From contig NZ_CANLGU010000009.1 of the NCBI RefSeq assembly GCF_947490405.1, positions 19,482-83,481 of the forward strand: a stretch of 64,000 bases of DNA, given 5' to 3'. The notes below the pieces were generated by a model. It was not told where the DNA came from and searched no databases. It saw nothing but the letters and a program-made list of their open reading frames with translations. The translations under genes and the position numbers were made by a program. Below, in pieces: positions 7,862-17,384 of this stretch (position 1 is the stretch's first letter; each line of letters starts with the position of its first letter). This stretch comes from an uncultured Algibacter sp. (GTDB taxonomy: Bacteria > Bacteroidota > Bacteroidia > Flavobacteriales > Flavobacteriaceae).

Positions 7862-10114
7862 TTATTTTAATGTAAAAGCACCTTTCCAGATTAGCGCTTT
7901 ATTATTTATAGTTAATTTATGCTCTATTTCTTTATCTGCATTCATATTTGAAATAGCAAATACTTTTGTTTTGCCTTTGGTAGTTTCAAATTGAACAACT
8001 GTATAGGCATCAGTATCAAAAACCACTTTTATAGATTTTATATTACTGTAGGCATTAAGTGCAGATTCTGAGATTGGACTATACGTACCATGTGATTCAA
8101 TAATTGATGCAAATACCGTATTTTGGGTATCTTTTCTTCTAATAATTAAAGATGGTTCTGCCCTTAAATTATACTCAGGGTCATTAGCTCCAATTCTAGC
8201 CAAAATAACTTCATCATTAGCTGTTGCTGTTGCTGAATAAGAGTAAAACGTATTATTTGCTAACCAGGTAAGTTTAATATTATCTTGGTTTGGACTACCT
8301 TTTGCTTCTTCATATAAATGCTGATAGCCATGTTTTGTTCCTAAAACTTTAGGAGAATCGTACTTACTATAATTGAAATTGGTTTGCACAATCTGACCTA
8401 GATAATACAATGGCAAATCGTACTGATTAGGTGCATTAGATTTTACCCTCATTATATCTAACACGAAAGGATTACTATAATCCTTATCTTCTATCAAAAC
8501 CATTGTGCGATGTAATTCTGTTCCCGGGTAAGCATTAGACTCTTTGGCACTAACCACTTGAACAGAGTTATTGGAGTCATCAAAAATGTACTTTTCTGAG
8601 TGATGTTTGGATCCTATATCATACTTACCTTTAAACTGTGATGCTTCGTTTTGAACAATTGTGTTGTGAGAAATGGTTTGTTTAGACCACGTTTTATTTT
8701 CTTCAAGGTAATTTCCCCCTCCTTTTTGCTCCACATTTACATAGCGTGCCATTCCATAATCCTGCACCACTTCATTTCCTTTTTCAAATAATGAAAATGA
8801 TAATTTATCAAAATGCCCGTGACTTAAACCATGCGCTGTGTATTTGTAAACTAATTCTAAATTTTCATTTCTTAGCACGCCAACAGCCCCCTGATTACCA
8901 TCTGCACCATCAGTTAATTCAATTGATTTTTTACTAAACGGTTTATCTTTTCCATTTTTTATTCCGAGTGCAACAGCTAATCCAGCATCATCTAAAGTTA
9001 CATTGTTTTGACTTTTAGCAATACTTAACAACTCAGGATTATTACCTCCAAAATGATACGCAATATCTACAGCAGATACTAAAGATTTAGTTTGTAAAGA
9101 CATCCCTTTTTGAGCATCATTAAGCACAAAAAAATCTCCATCTGCATCAGATAAATTAATTAATGCATTAACACTTTTTAGTAAAACACTGTCTTTATGA
9201 TATAAAACATTTAGCTCTGGTTTTTTATTTTGAAGTGCTTGAGCAAAAATTAAAAATGGATATGATGCATACCTTTGATAATAAGGACCTTCAGTAAAAT
9301 ACCCATCAGGTGAAAAGGGCTCGTCTAAATTTGCTAAAAAACCCATTTTACCATCTCTATTTATATAACCACCATCATCATCTTTTAATTCAGGGTCAAT
9401 TTTCCCTTCTTTATAACCATACATTGCTCTTTGTAATAAGCTATCATCATCAATAGCTAAAGCAATCATACCAACCGCTGCATTTCCCCAAGTGCTATGA
9501 TTATGTACGCGATTAAAAAACTTTGGATTTTCTTTTGAAATAAAATCTGCAAAGGGTCTAAATAAATCTGTTTCTAATCTGTTGCGCTCTTCTTCTGATA
9601 AAAAATCATAAATACAATCATAAGCTTGACTTGTGTATACCAACCAGTTTGAATCATTTAAACATTGCCAAAACAGTTTACCTCTAGCGTATGAACGTGG
9701 TTTTGGATGAACAGAAAAGGTTGGATACAAAGCAGCATATTCCAACAACATATCCCTTACATATTTTGCATAGGTTTCATCTTCTAAAATTTGATAAAGC
9801 ACACCCGCTTTTTGCATTTTTATATAATTCCTTTTATGACGCTCGTGTGTGTATCCTCCTGAATAGTCCTTTGGAATAGGCACTTCAATGCCATTTTTTA
9901 TTTCAGCATCAACGTCTGCTTTAGTTTCAGACAACGATATATCAAAAATGGGTATACTTCCTAAATTAGCTCTAATTTGTTTAACACCTTGCTCTGTTAA
10001 AATTAAACTTGGATGCCCCGATTGAGCAGCTAAATTATTCTTATTGTTGCTATTGTCTTTACATGAAAAGAATATTAAAAAAATAATACATAAGATAGAC
10101 ATATTCCTTTTCAT
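7862..10114 (-). CDS. PL17 exolytic oligoalginate lyase (lipoprotein)
   Basis: Family PL17 enzymes release unsaturated monouronate from alginate oligomers. The chosen start (MKRNMSIL, 750 residues) places a clean lipoprotein signal at the N-terminus, ending F-F-S-C with Cys18; a start at 10153 would add 13 residues before it. An alpha/alpha-toroid domain with NHSTWGN (Asn205-His206) and GPYYQRY (Tyr278/279) fills about residues 35-360. A heparinase II/III-like beta domain follows, with HGLSHGHFDKLSFS (His428, His432, His434). These are the residues expected for PL17 catalysis and metal binding. There is no type IX tail, so a lipid-anchored, probably periplasmic location is likely. It lies between the secreted PL6 lyase and the KdgF-like cupin, matching the order of the pathway. 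Confidence 0.92.
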   Translation of the reverse strand: MKRNMSILCIIFLIFFSCKDNSNNKNNLAAQSGHPSLILTEQGVKQIRANLGSIPIFDISLSETKADVDAEIKNGIEVPIPKDYSGGYTHERHKRNYIKMQKAGVLYQILEDETYAKYVRDMLLEYAALYPTFSVHPKPRSYARGKLFWQCLNDSNWLVYTSQAYDCIYDFLSEEERNRLETDLFRPFADFISKENPKFFNRVHNHSTWGNAAVGMIALAIDDDSLLQRAMYGYKEGKIDPELKDDDGGYINRDGKMGFLANLDEPFSPDGYFTEGPYYQRYASYPFLIFAQALQNKKPELNVLYHKDSVLLKSVNALINLSDADGDFFVLNDAQKGMSLQTKSLVSAVDIAYHFGGNNPELLSIAKSQNNVTLDDAGLAVALGIKNGKDKPFSKKSIELTDGADGNQGAVGVLRNENLELVYKYTAHGLSHGHFDKLSFSLFEKGNEVVQDYGMARYVNVEQKGGGNYLEENKTWSKQTISHNTIVQNEASQFKGKYDIGSKHHSEKYIFDDSNNSVQVVSAKESNAYPGTELHRTMVLIEDKDYSNPFVLDIMRVKSNAPNQYDLPLYYLGQIVQTNFNYSKYDSPKVLGTKHGYQHLYEEAKGSPNQDNIKLTWLANNTFYSYSATATANDEVILARIGANDPEYNLRAEPSLIIRRKDTQNTVFASIIESHGTYSPISESALNAYSNIKSIKVVFDTDAYTVVQFETTKGKTKVFAISNMNADKEIEHKLTINNKALIWKGAFTLK

Positions 10115-10155
10115 AATGTGTTTTGTTTTACTCAATTTTATAATGATAAGCATTT

Positions 10156-12762
10156 TTAATTTGAAACAACAATTATTCTTGAACCCGCAGTAATACCATC
10201 AGAAAAACTAATAATGTATGTACCACTACCAATAGATGATATATCTAAACTTAAATTTTGTGTTGCACCCAAAACTTGTTTTTCAAGTAATTTTCTTCCT
10301 TCTAAACTATACACTTTAATAGTGTTGATAGCATTAGTTAAGTTCTTAATATACAGTAAATTTTTTGCAGGAACTGGGTATAATTTTATACCGTTAACTA
10401 AATCGTTATTATTTATTGATAAATTACTTTGAGTACCAAAAAATTCTATTTCACTAATAGCAGACCAAACATTTGTTCTAGTATCACCAGCATTATTAAA
10501 CCTACCGTAACCGACCAATTTCACATAACGCGCATTTACCATAATTTCATATTGATTAAAATCAGTAGTACCAGTGGCCGTAAGCAACAAATCTCCTGTT
10601 GTTGGTAAAGCCATTGTAAAATCTGAAACATTTGTTCCAGTTGTAGACACCCAAACTTGATACCCAAAAGAATCAGATTTGTTTGTAGTGTTGAATTGTA
10701 TTAATTCAAGCTCGTATTCACTGCCTAAATCATAAATAATATATTCACCATCACCTTTATAATCTCCAGCAACCACAGCTCCGTCATCTGCAGCCCAATC
10801 GGTATCCAAATCTTTATCTAAAGTGTTTGAGGCATAATTAAATTTTGTAGTGCCATTTACTTCTTCTTTTGAAAATGAATGAATACTGACTTGATCTCCC
10901 GCTAAACCTGTATTAATAAGATCGTACAAATCAGTTAAATTAGCACCTTCTTGTGTTACCGTTAATGTTCTCGCTATATCATTACCTCCAGGATCTTGAG
11001 TAAACGTAACAGAACCCGATCTACTACTTGTATCTGTATTTTCTGTTACACTAACTGAAACTGTTGCATTACCAGTACCTGAATTTGTATCAATCGATAT
11101 CCAAGTATCATTTGATATTGCAGTCCAGCTTACATTTGCATTAACATCTACATCATTACTAGAGGCTTCTGAAGCAAGCGCTGGTAATGTGCCAACCGTT
11201 AAATTGTCGACTACTACTATGGTACAATCACCATCAGCAATTGCAACTCCTATATTATCTAAAAAACAAGCCCCTATGCCATAACCAACCATATTATCAG
11301 TTTTTGGTATGAATGACCCCATATTTGCCCCTTTACCTGTAGATCCAGTCCCTGAAAATGTAAAGATTTCACCATCTGCCGTTGCTGTAATTCCTGTTTC
11401 TTCAGAAAAACCTGTAGTTGTTGCTCCTAAAGAAGTTCCTGTATAAACATTGCCCGAATAGGTTAGTCCAGTACCCATATTAGCAAAAGCACTGGCACTA
11501 TCCCCAGAAATAACGTTAGTTACATTAGGGTCTGAAGTAGTAAAATAAATCAAGTTATCCGAAACTACTCCCAATGGGTCTGTTGATCCTTTATCTTCAT
11601 TATAATACAAAGGTGCGTTTGTATTCACAATTGTGTTGTTGGAAAGACTTGTATTTTCTACTTTTTGATATCCATTTGTAAGACCCGAAGCGCTGCAATC
11701 AACCGCAGCATTATCACCGCCTCCGATAAATGTAATACCATTGTTCCATTTGGCTTGACTAACAACAGTAATACAATCTTGAATATAATTATTTGTAATA
11801 CTATGGTTGCTATCCGAAATCCTAATACCTCCTGTACCATCTACATCTTCTCCCAAAAAATAATTTCCATTAACAATAGCATCAGAACCATGACGTAATA
11901 CTAAAGAACCTCTACACCTCCTAAAAGTATTATTTGTGTAGATATTATTTTTACTTTTATTCGTAATAATTTCGTTTTCACCATCCGCCTCTACAAAATA
12001 ATTGTTTGTAACTGTAACATTAGCGTTTACGTTTTGGGTATTGCTAGAACCAATACGTATGGTTTCACTATCTCCTGCATTGGATAATGCAGTATCTATT
12101 TTTTCATATTTATAGAAATAATTATTGCTAATGGTATGGCCAACTGTAGCACAACGACCAGCATCAGCATTATACGAAAGTTCAACCAATACCGTAGCAC
12201 CAGCATTTGTTTTATTCATAAACGAACAGTTGGTAACCGTGTTATACGTTCCATATAATACAATCCACCTATGCTTTACGCTTGTGCCAGCCTCTTGATC
12301 ACTTGGATCAACAGTTAAACCATTAATAGCACAATTTTGAATGATACTATAATTGGCGTAATCTGTACCATCTCTAAACTGAATAAAATTACTAGCACCA
12401 TAACCGCCCTGCCAATAAAAACCATCAACAACCACGTAGTCTCCTCCGATATCCATCCTTAAACCACCAGTAAAAACAACACCACCTGGTGTTTCTGCTC
12501 TAAATATAATAGGATTTGTTGACGTACCATTACCAACAAAATTTATTCGCGCATCCGTATTATAGGTGCCATTTGCTAGTATGATAACATCTCCTGGTAT
12601 GTAGGTTTGATTTTCTAAATCCTCGGGGTCTGTAATATTATATGTGGTTTGAGAAAACATAGTTAACGAGCAAAACAAAAACAGCAACATAAAACTATGT
12701 TTTTGTAACACAATCAAAATAGTATTTGAAATTTTTGAATATTGCAAAATAGTTTTCTTCAT
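10156..12762 (-). CDS. PL6 alginate lyase with BACON, discoidin-like and type IX sorting domains
   Basis: Secreted alginate lyase of 868 residues. A signal peptide ends near residue 38 (MFSQ). A right-handed beta-helix of the PL6/chondroitinase B type follows to about residue 500. Lys269 (NKS) and Arg290 (LRHG) are spaced by 21, exactly as the catalytic Lys/Arg pair of characterised PL6 enzymes. After it come a BACON-type domain (about 520-610, WTAISNDTWISI), a discoidin/F5-8C-like domain (about 620-780, likely carbohydrate binding) and a Por secretion tail (about 785-868, LYPVPAKNLLYI). The protein should therefore be exported by the type IX system to the cell surface or medium. It sits between the jelly-roll lyase-like gene and PL17 in unit B. 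Confidence 0.93.
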   Translation of the reverse strand: MKKTILQYSKISNTILIVLQKHSFMLLFLFCSLTMFSQTTYNITDPEDLENQTYIPGDVIILANGTYNTDARINFVGNGTSTNPIIFRAETPGGVVFTGGLRMDIGGDYVVVDGFYWQGGYGASNFIQFRDGTDYANYSIIQNCAINGLTVDPSDQEAGTSVKHRWIVLYGTYNTVTNCSFMNKTNAGATVLVELSYNADAGRCATVGHTISNNYFYKYEKIDTALSNAGDSETIRIGSSNTQNVNANVTVTNNYFVEADGENEIITNKSKNNIYTNNTFRRCRGSLVLRHGSDAIVNGNYFLGEDVDGTGGIRISDSNHSITNNYIQDCITVVSQAKWNNGITFIGGGDNAAVDCSASGLTNGYQKVENTSLSNNTIVNTNAPLYYNEDKGSTDPLGVVSDNLIYFTTSDPNVTNVISGDSASAFANMGTGLTYSGNVYTGTSLGATTTGFSEETGITATADGEIFTFSGTGSTGKGANMGSFIPKTDNMVGYGIGACFLDNIGVAIADGDCTIVVVDNLTVGTLPALASEASSNDVDVNANVSWTAISNDTWISIDTNSGTGNATVSVSVTENTDTSSRSGSVTFTQDPGGNDIARTLTVTQEGANLTDLYDLINTGLAGDQVSIHSFSKEEVNGTTKFNYASNTLDKDLDTDWAADDGAVVAGDYKGDGEYIIYDLGSEYELELIQFNTTNKSDSFGYQVWVSTTGTNVSDFTMALPTTGDLLLTATGTTDFNQYEIMVNARYVKLVGYGRFNNAGDTRTNVWSAISEIEFFGTQSNLSINNNDLVNGIKLYPVPAKNLLYIKNLTNAINTIKVYSLEGRKLLEKQVLGATQNLSLDISSIGSGTYIISFSDGITAGSRIIVVSN

Positions 12763-12784
12763 TTTAAAGATTATTTAATTTGAA

Positions 12785-13849
12785 TCATTTAACCATTAAT
12801 CTTTCAACACCAACAGTAAAAGAATCTTTACGAAATACAATAAAGTATAGACCTGGGTTGAGCTTGGAAATGTTAATATTCTTAGAAAGTGGTTTTAATT
12901 GATTTACAAGACGACCTAAACTATCATATATATCCAATTGATTAAAAGTGTTAGCTGTTGCTTCTAGTATTGAAACTTGATTTGAAGCCGGGTTAGGCAC
13001 AATCCTAATCGATTTTTTTTTTAAGTTAGAATCATTCACCGATAAAGCATCTACCTCTTCTATACTAAAACCAGAAAACAACGCTTGTTCGTCTCTTAAA
13101 TCTGCAGCATTAAGTAAACTTCTATAAATACCCCATTTTGGTCTTACAAATTCTGCTCCTGATCTCCAATTGACAATAGCATTATTAGAATAACTAAATA
13201 ATTCGCTACCATCGCTAACCTTATTTATTTCAATGGCATATGTGCCAGCTGTTCCGTAGGTAATAGTTTCTATTACCTCAAGCCAAATTCCTGTAAATGG
13301 TAACAAGTCTGTTTTTTTTAATGTGATTTGACTATTGGTTTCTGCATAGCGAAGTTCCAACTGATCAGGAGCTCCTTTTCTTGTGGTTAAGGTATACATA
13401 GGCATACTTGCCAAATCCCCACCTACAGATTTTAATTGATGTATGTGCGTAAAATTTGGAGACGACTGAAAACCTACATCCAATTTAAATTTCCATTTAT
13501 AAACAACAATTTCTCCCTCAATACCCTTTAGGTTATCTGGAGATTTATCATAGGCTTTTATTTCGTTACGCTGTCTGTCAAAATTTATACAGCGATCATT
13601 ATCTGGCGTAACATGAATTTGAAATCGAAACACATTTGTATTTAATTCAGCATTAAAAACCTCATCAATGTGTCTCCCAAAAGCTGAATGATTACAATCT
13701 GGGGATTCAATAACGTTATGTCCTGGTGCTAATACAGAATTAATTAACTCATATGTATTTCCTGACCCATCGGCATCCAACAAGACTTGAGCATTTACAA
13801 TCTGAAAATAGAATAACAGTGTAAAACTAAATATGATCGAGAATTTCAT
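12785..13849 (-). CDS. Secreted jelly-roll polysaccharide lyase-like protein with type IX sorting tail
   Basis: First gene of unit B, 354 residues. A signal peptide ends VNAQ (about residue 21). The body (about 25-270) has features of the heparin lyase I/glucuronan lyase type beta-jelly roll (PL13/PL20, Pfam Polysacc_lyase): QRNEIK, a YKWKFKLD strand, FTHIHQLK, LPFTGIWLEV and PKWGIYRSL. The RNEIK, HIHQ and KWGIYR segments sit where jelly-roll lyases carry their active-site Arg, His/Gln and Tyr. A Por secretion tail (about 283-354, IVPNPASNQVSIL) ends it. It is not a standard PL7, since RTEL and QIH are absent. Alginate or a related polyuronate as substrate is inferred from context only; the exact family is uncertain. 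Confidence 0.7.
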   Translation of the reverse strand: MKFSIIFSFTLLFYFQIVNAQVLLDADGSGNTYELINSVLAPGHNVIESPDCNHSAFGRHIDEVFNAELNTNVFRFQIHVTPDNDRCINFDRQRNEIKAYDKSPDNLKGIEGEIVVYKWKFKLDVGFQSSPNFTHIHQLKSVGGDLASMPMYTLTTRKGAPDQLELRYAETNSQITLKKTDLLPFTGIWLEVIETITYGTAGTYAIEINKVSDGSELFSYSNNAIVNWRSGAEFVRPKWGIYRSLLNAADLRDEQALFSGFSIEEVDALSVNDSNLKKKSIRIVPNPASNQVSILEATANTFNQLDIYDSLGRLVNQLKPLSKNINISKLNPGLYFIVFRKDSFTVGVERLMVK

Positions 13850-13853
13850 TTTA

Positions 13854-13910
13854 AAATTGGTTAACCAGTTTGGTTTACCAAATATACATATATTTGTAAG
13901 TTATGCAAAA
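13854..13910 (-). promoter_or_regulatory. Promoter and operator of alginate unit B
   Basis: On the minus strand, TTTTG (13910-13906), a 19-nt spacer and TATATTTG (13886-13879) give a full Bacteroidota promoter. The -7 box runs into TTGGTAAACCAAACTGGTT and then AACCAATTT (13881-13854). The operator covers the expected start point and ends only 4 bases before the ATG at 13849, so the leader is just over 20 nt and a bound repressor would block both initiation and ribosome access. Confidence 0.78.
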
Positions 13911-13957
13911 TAAAACGTGTTAAATTCAGACTGAAATGTAATAAGCTAAAGGAAGCT

Positions 13958-14974
13958 TTATAATGGAGGCGTGCTTAACCCAACAGATGCTTCTTTAAAC
14001 CAGACTTCAGCATAACTTCCGTTCTCATACTGTTTGGCTATATCACCTTTATAAGTTTCAGATTTAGTAGATTTTTCGTTAGCTTGATTATATGCTCCTT
14101 GTTTAAAAAATTGTTTCTCTCCAGCATAAGCATTTTCCTGTTCAACACCATTTCGTCCTCTTAAAGTATATATTTCTGTAACTTGTTGAGGTCTGTAAGA
14201 TCTTTTTGAAAAATCTGATTTTAATAAATTTTTAGTGAATTTAACCGATTCATGACCTCCTCTTGTAAAAGTGAGATACATAATTCCTTTATAAACATTT
14301 ACTTTATAAGTAAACACTTCACCTAAAGCTATGCCATCTTCTGGTTCTTTGGGATAGGTATCTGAATCTGCTCCAACTACTGAAAAATCATAACCCCAAA
14401 CTGATGTAGAAAAGTCCCATCTACCCGAATTATTGCCTTTAGTATTTATTTCGTAATTCCAAAATACAGAGCCTTTAGTATGTCCAGGGAATTTTTTAAA
14501 ATATATTTTTAATGGCTCATTTTTGTGTCCTTCATCACTGTGTATTTGTCCAACCACTACCGAAAATGAAGAAGAGACTGTAGCATCTCCTGTAGTTGAT
14601 ACATGCTCCACTTTTAAAGTCCCTGTTAGTTTACCTCCTATTTCTGGTATCCAACGTTTCTTTTCTCCTAATTCTGTTCTTGTATTACTTGAATTTGGTG
14701 ACGTAATACCAGCATTTGGAGTTTTATATACAACCCAATTCGTTTCACCATCATTTTCAACATAAAAAAAACCTTTCTTTTTATATTTCAAAAGCGCATC
14801 TGTTTTACTACCATCACCTAAAAGGATTTTCCATTTATCCATAAAAGGAATAACATCACTTGGAAATATTATAACATCGTCTGTTTTAGTTGTTGTTTCT
14901 ATAGTAGTTTTAGAACTGTTTTTACAAGAAAACACTACAAAAAGCACAACAAATACGAATAACCACTTTTCCAT
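13958..14974 (-). CDS. PL7 alginate lyase (lipoprotein)
   Basis: Endo-type alginate lyase of 338 residues with a beta-jelly-roll fold. The three PL7 signatures are present: RTEL at 99-102, QIH at 143-145 and KQFFKQGAYNQ ending near 297, giving the expected Arg99, Gln143, His145 and Tyr295. The Ile in QIH is usually linked to action on guluronate-containing blocks rather than pure polymannuronate. The signal peptide ends V-F-S-C (Cys17), followed by K-N-S-S, so it is a lipoprotein, possibly surface exposed. It is the last gene of unit A, 16 bases after the PL6 lyase, and about 50 bases before the promoter of unit B. No type IX tail is present. Confidence 0.93.
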   Translation of the reverse strand: MEKWLFVFVVLFVVFSCKNSSKTTIETTTKTDDVIIFPSDVIPFMDKWKILLGDGSKTDALLKYKKKGFFYVENDGETNWVVYKTPNAGITSPNSSNTRTELGEKKRWIPEIGGKLTGTLKVEHVSTTGDATVSSSFSVVVGQIHSDEGHKNEPLKIYFKKFPGHTKGSVFWNYEINTKGNNSGRWDFSTSVWGYDFSVVGADSDTYPKEPEDGIALGEVFTYKVNVYKGIMYLTFTRGGHESVKFTKNLLKSDFSKRSYRPQQVTEIYTLRGRNGVEQENAYAGEKQFFKQGAYNQANEKSTKSETYKGDIAKQYENGSYAEVWFKEASVGLSTPPL

Positions 14975-14990
14975 TTTAGTTATGGAATTT

Positions 14991-17300
14991 TTAATACATT
15001 AATGTTAATTTCAAATTTTCTTCTACACGTATTTTACCTGAATTCGTAATTGTATTGTCAGCATGCGAATTATTTTTAGCACCCCACAATAAAGCTACAA
15101 GCTTTACTGAATTATTTTTAAAGGTATTATCTGAAATATCTACATTTATAATACCTCTTGTATTTATTAAAATACCGTTTTTTTCTTTGCCTCCACAATT
15201 GCTGAAAACACTATTAGATAGAATTAGATTTCCACCAATAGTAGACTCATCATAACCACCTCTGTAATAATCAATAACATTTTGTTTTACATTATTAAAC
15301 TGGCAATTATCAACGGTTAAATATTCTGTATTATAATCACCTCTATCATTAGTTTCTTCAGATAATTCTAAACCATTTTCACAGTTTGAAATAGACGTAT
15401 TTTTAAAAGTTATTCTTTCAGCAAATGACTGCTTATAAACTTTTAATACGTAGTTAAAATCACTTATATCACAATTTGTAACCGATAACCCAAAGTGTGT
15501 ATACATATCATCTTTTAATGAAGCAAATGCATGTTGTGTTCCCGTGCCTTTTAAAATTACAGCATCTAAACTCAAAAACCCTTTTGGATGCAATTGAAAT
15601 AAAGGTGTATTGGGTTCACCTGAATAATACAAAACAGTTTTTGATGCATCTAAAGCTTTAATGCTTAAATGCTTTTTAATATTAATGGACTGTTTTATCA
15701 AGTGCTTTCCAGTTTTTAAAACAATTATATCTCCATTTTCTGCTTCATCTATTTTAGATTGAAGATTATCACTAGCAGCAACTTCAATAGTTTTAGGTGC
15801 TTTAGCTTCAACTGTATCGGAAAACCAACTTGGTCCGTATTGAGATTTATCTAAAATTGAAGGATTATTAGCATCGGTGTTTACGACTGCTCCTATACTA
15901 TTATTTGAGCTTCTTGAATTACCAAATAGATCTTTAGAAATTTTTTCAAACTCAAACCCTTTATAAGGTTGAACATTGATACTTAAAGCAGGCAAGGAGA
16001 TATGTTCTGATACTTTTTTTAACTCAAAATCTAGTTGCTCTATCCCTTCAAACGTCTTAAATGCAACGTCTTGATTATTAATTATGTTATTCTTGAATGC
16101 AACCCCATCAGCTTTATCATGTTCTACAACGGGAGATTTATCTCCTGTTTCATTGTAAAGCACATTGTTTGCTATTATAGATCGAACGGGTCTTGCTGAA
16201 CGAATTTCGGAAGCTGGCAATACATCCTTTTGAGCCAGATTTTGTCCAACTCCAAATTGCCAAGGTGAATTACAATTAATATAAGTATTATAAGCAACCA
16301 CTAAATCTGTTACTTGATTATACCTGTTTAGAGGTGATTTTGGGATGCCATTCATGACAGCCAAAGGACTTCTAAAACTCTTACCTTTTAAATTATAAAA
16401 ATAGTTATTAGTTACCCAATGCCCCGTATTAATAATTCTGATGCCTCCAATATTTTCATTTACGCCATCACCAATAAAATAGTTACCATCAATGGTACAG
16501 TAATTCCCATGTCTAGTAACCAAAGAGCCTTCACTTTTATAAAATACATTGTTTCTAAATTCGTTAAAATTGGTCTTACTAGATATAATTTCTACTTCAC
16601 CGTTACACTCCTCAAATAAATTATTAGCAACCATAGTATAACTTGGAGACATAGATGAGTAACTATCGCCTATTTGAATAGTTTCACCACTTGCACCACC
16701 TTTTGGTGGCCTAGGTCCAAAATGGTTGTTAACAATTTGGTGGTAGTTATTAATGTGTTCATTTCCTTTTAAATCAACACGAATAGTTGGTCCGCGATTA
16801 GTTTTCCCAGCGATATAGCAGTTACTTAAGGTGTTGTGTCTTCCCCAAAATTGCACCCATCTATCTGCATCATCGCGTGTCATTTTATTAAAATCTTCAA
16901 TAACGCTATTAGTTAAAGTACAATGATTAGCTATTGTTTCTTTATCTGTTCTAAATACCACAACTGCCTCATCCGGAGAATAACCATTTCTAAAATGAAG
17001 TCCATCTACTACTAAATATTTACCTCCAAATTTTAAGCTAGACACACCTTCAATAAAAACTTCACCAGCTGTTTCAGCTTTAATGGTAATAGGTTTACTC
17101 TCGCTACCTTCTGCTTCAAACTTTATTTCAACATCTTTCCATGTACCATTTGCCAGAACAATTACATCTCCTGGTTTAACTTTATTAATAGACTCTTCTA
17201 ATTCAGAAACAGTAGTAACCAAAACACCTAAATCAGTAGAAACCCTATTACATGAAAAACTCAAAAAACTTAGAAAAGCGATAAACAAAAACCTTCTCAT
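14991..17300 (-). CDS. Two-domain PL6 alginate lyase (lipoprotein)
   Basis: PL6 lyase of about 769 residues from the chosen start MRRFLF, which gives a lipoprotein signal ending S-F-S-C (Cys17). A start at 17378 would add 26 residues in front of it and is less likely. The N-terminal beta-helix (about 25-470) carries the catalytic pair Lys242 (SSKTN) and Arg263 (VTRHG), 21 apart as in the family. A second beta-helix-like domain fills about residues 505-769. This two-helix architecture is that of exolytic PL6 enzymes such as AlyGC, which prefer guluronate ends. There is no sorting tail. It lies between the lamin-tail-like protein and PL7 in unit A. Exolytic action is inferred from architecture. 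Confidence 0.91.
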   Translation of the reverse strand: MRRFLFIAFLSFLSFSCNRVSTDLGVLVTTVSELEESINKVKPGDVIVLANGTWKDVEIKFEAEGSESKPITIKAETAGEVFIEGVSSLKFGGKYLVVDGLHFRNGYSPDEAVVVFRTDKETIANHCTLTNSVIEDFNKMTRDDADRWVQFWGRHNTLSNCYIAGKTNRGPTIRVDLKGNEHINNYHQIVNNHFGPRPPKGGASGETIQIGDSYSSMSPSYTMVANNLFEECNGEVEIISSKTNFNEFRNNVFYKSEGSLVTRHGNYCTIDGNYFIGDGVNENIGGIRIINTGHWVTNNYFYNLKGKSFRSPLAVMNGIPKSPLNRYNQVTDLVVAYNTYINCNSPWQFGVGQNLAQKDVLPASEIRSARPVRSIIANNVLYNETGDKSPVVEHDKADGVAFKNNIINNQDVAFKTFEGIEQLDFELKKVSEHISLPALSINVQPYKGFEFEKISKDLFGNSRSSNNSIGAVVNTDANNPSILDKSQYGPSWFSDTVEAKAPKTIEVAASDNLQSKIDEAENGDIIVLKTGKHLIKQSINIKKHLSIKALDASKTVLYYSGEPNTPLFQLHPKGFLSLDAVILKGTGTQHAFASLKDDMYTHFGLSVTNCDISDFNYVLKVYKQSFAERITFKNTSISNCENGLELSEETNDRGDYNTEYLTVDNCQFNNVKQNVIDYYRGGYDESTIGGNLILSNSVFSNCGGKEKNGILINTRGIINVDISDNTFKNNSVKLVALLWGAKNNSHADNTITNSGKIRVEENLKLTLMY

Positions 17301-17384
17301 AAATGATGATATTAAAAATGTAAGATAAAAAAAAGTCTTTATTTTAAGGAATAAAGACTTTCCAACTCTAAAAATCAAACTAAA

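Noticed and set aside
12785..13849. Assignment to PL7
   Set aside because: Neither RTEL/RSEL nor QIH/QVH is present; the motifs fit the heparin lyase I-type jelly roll better.
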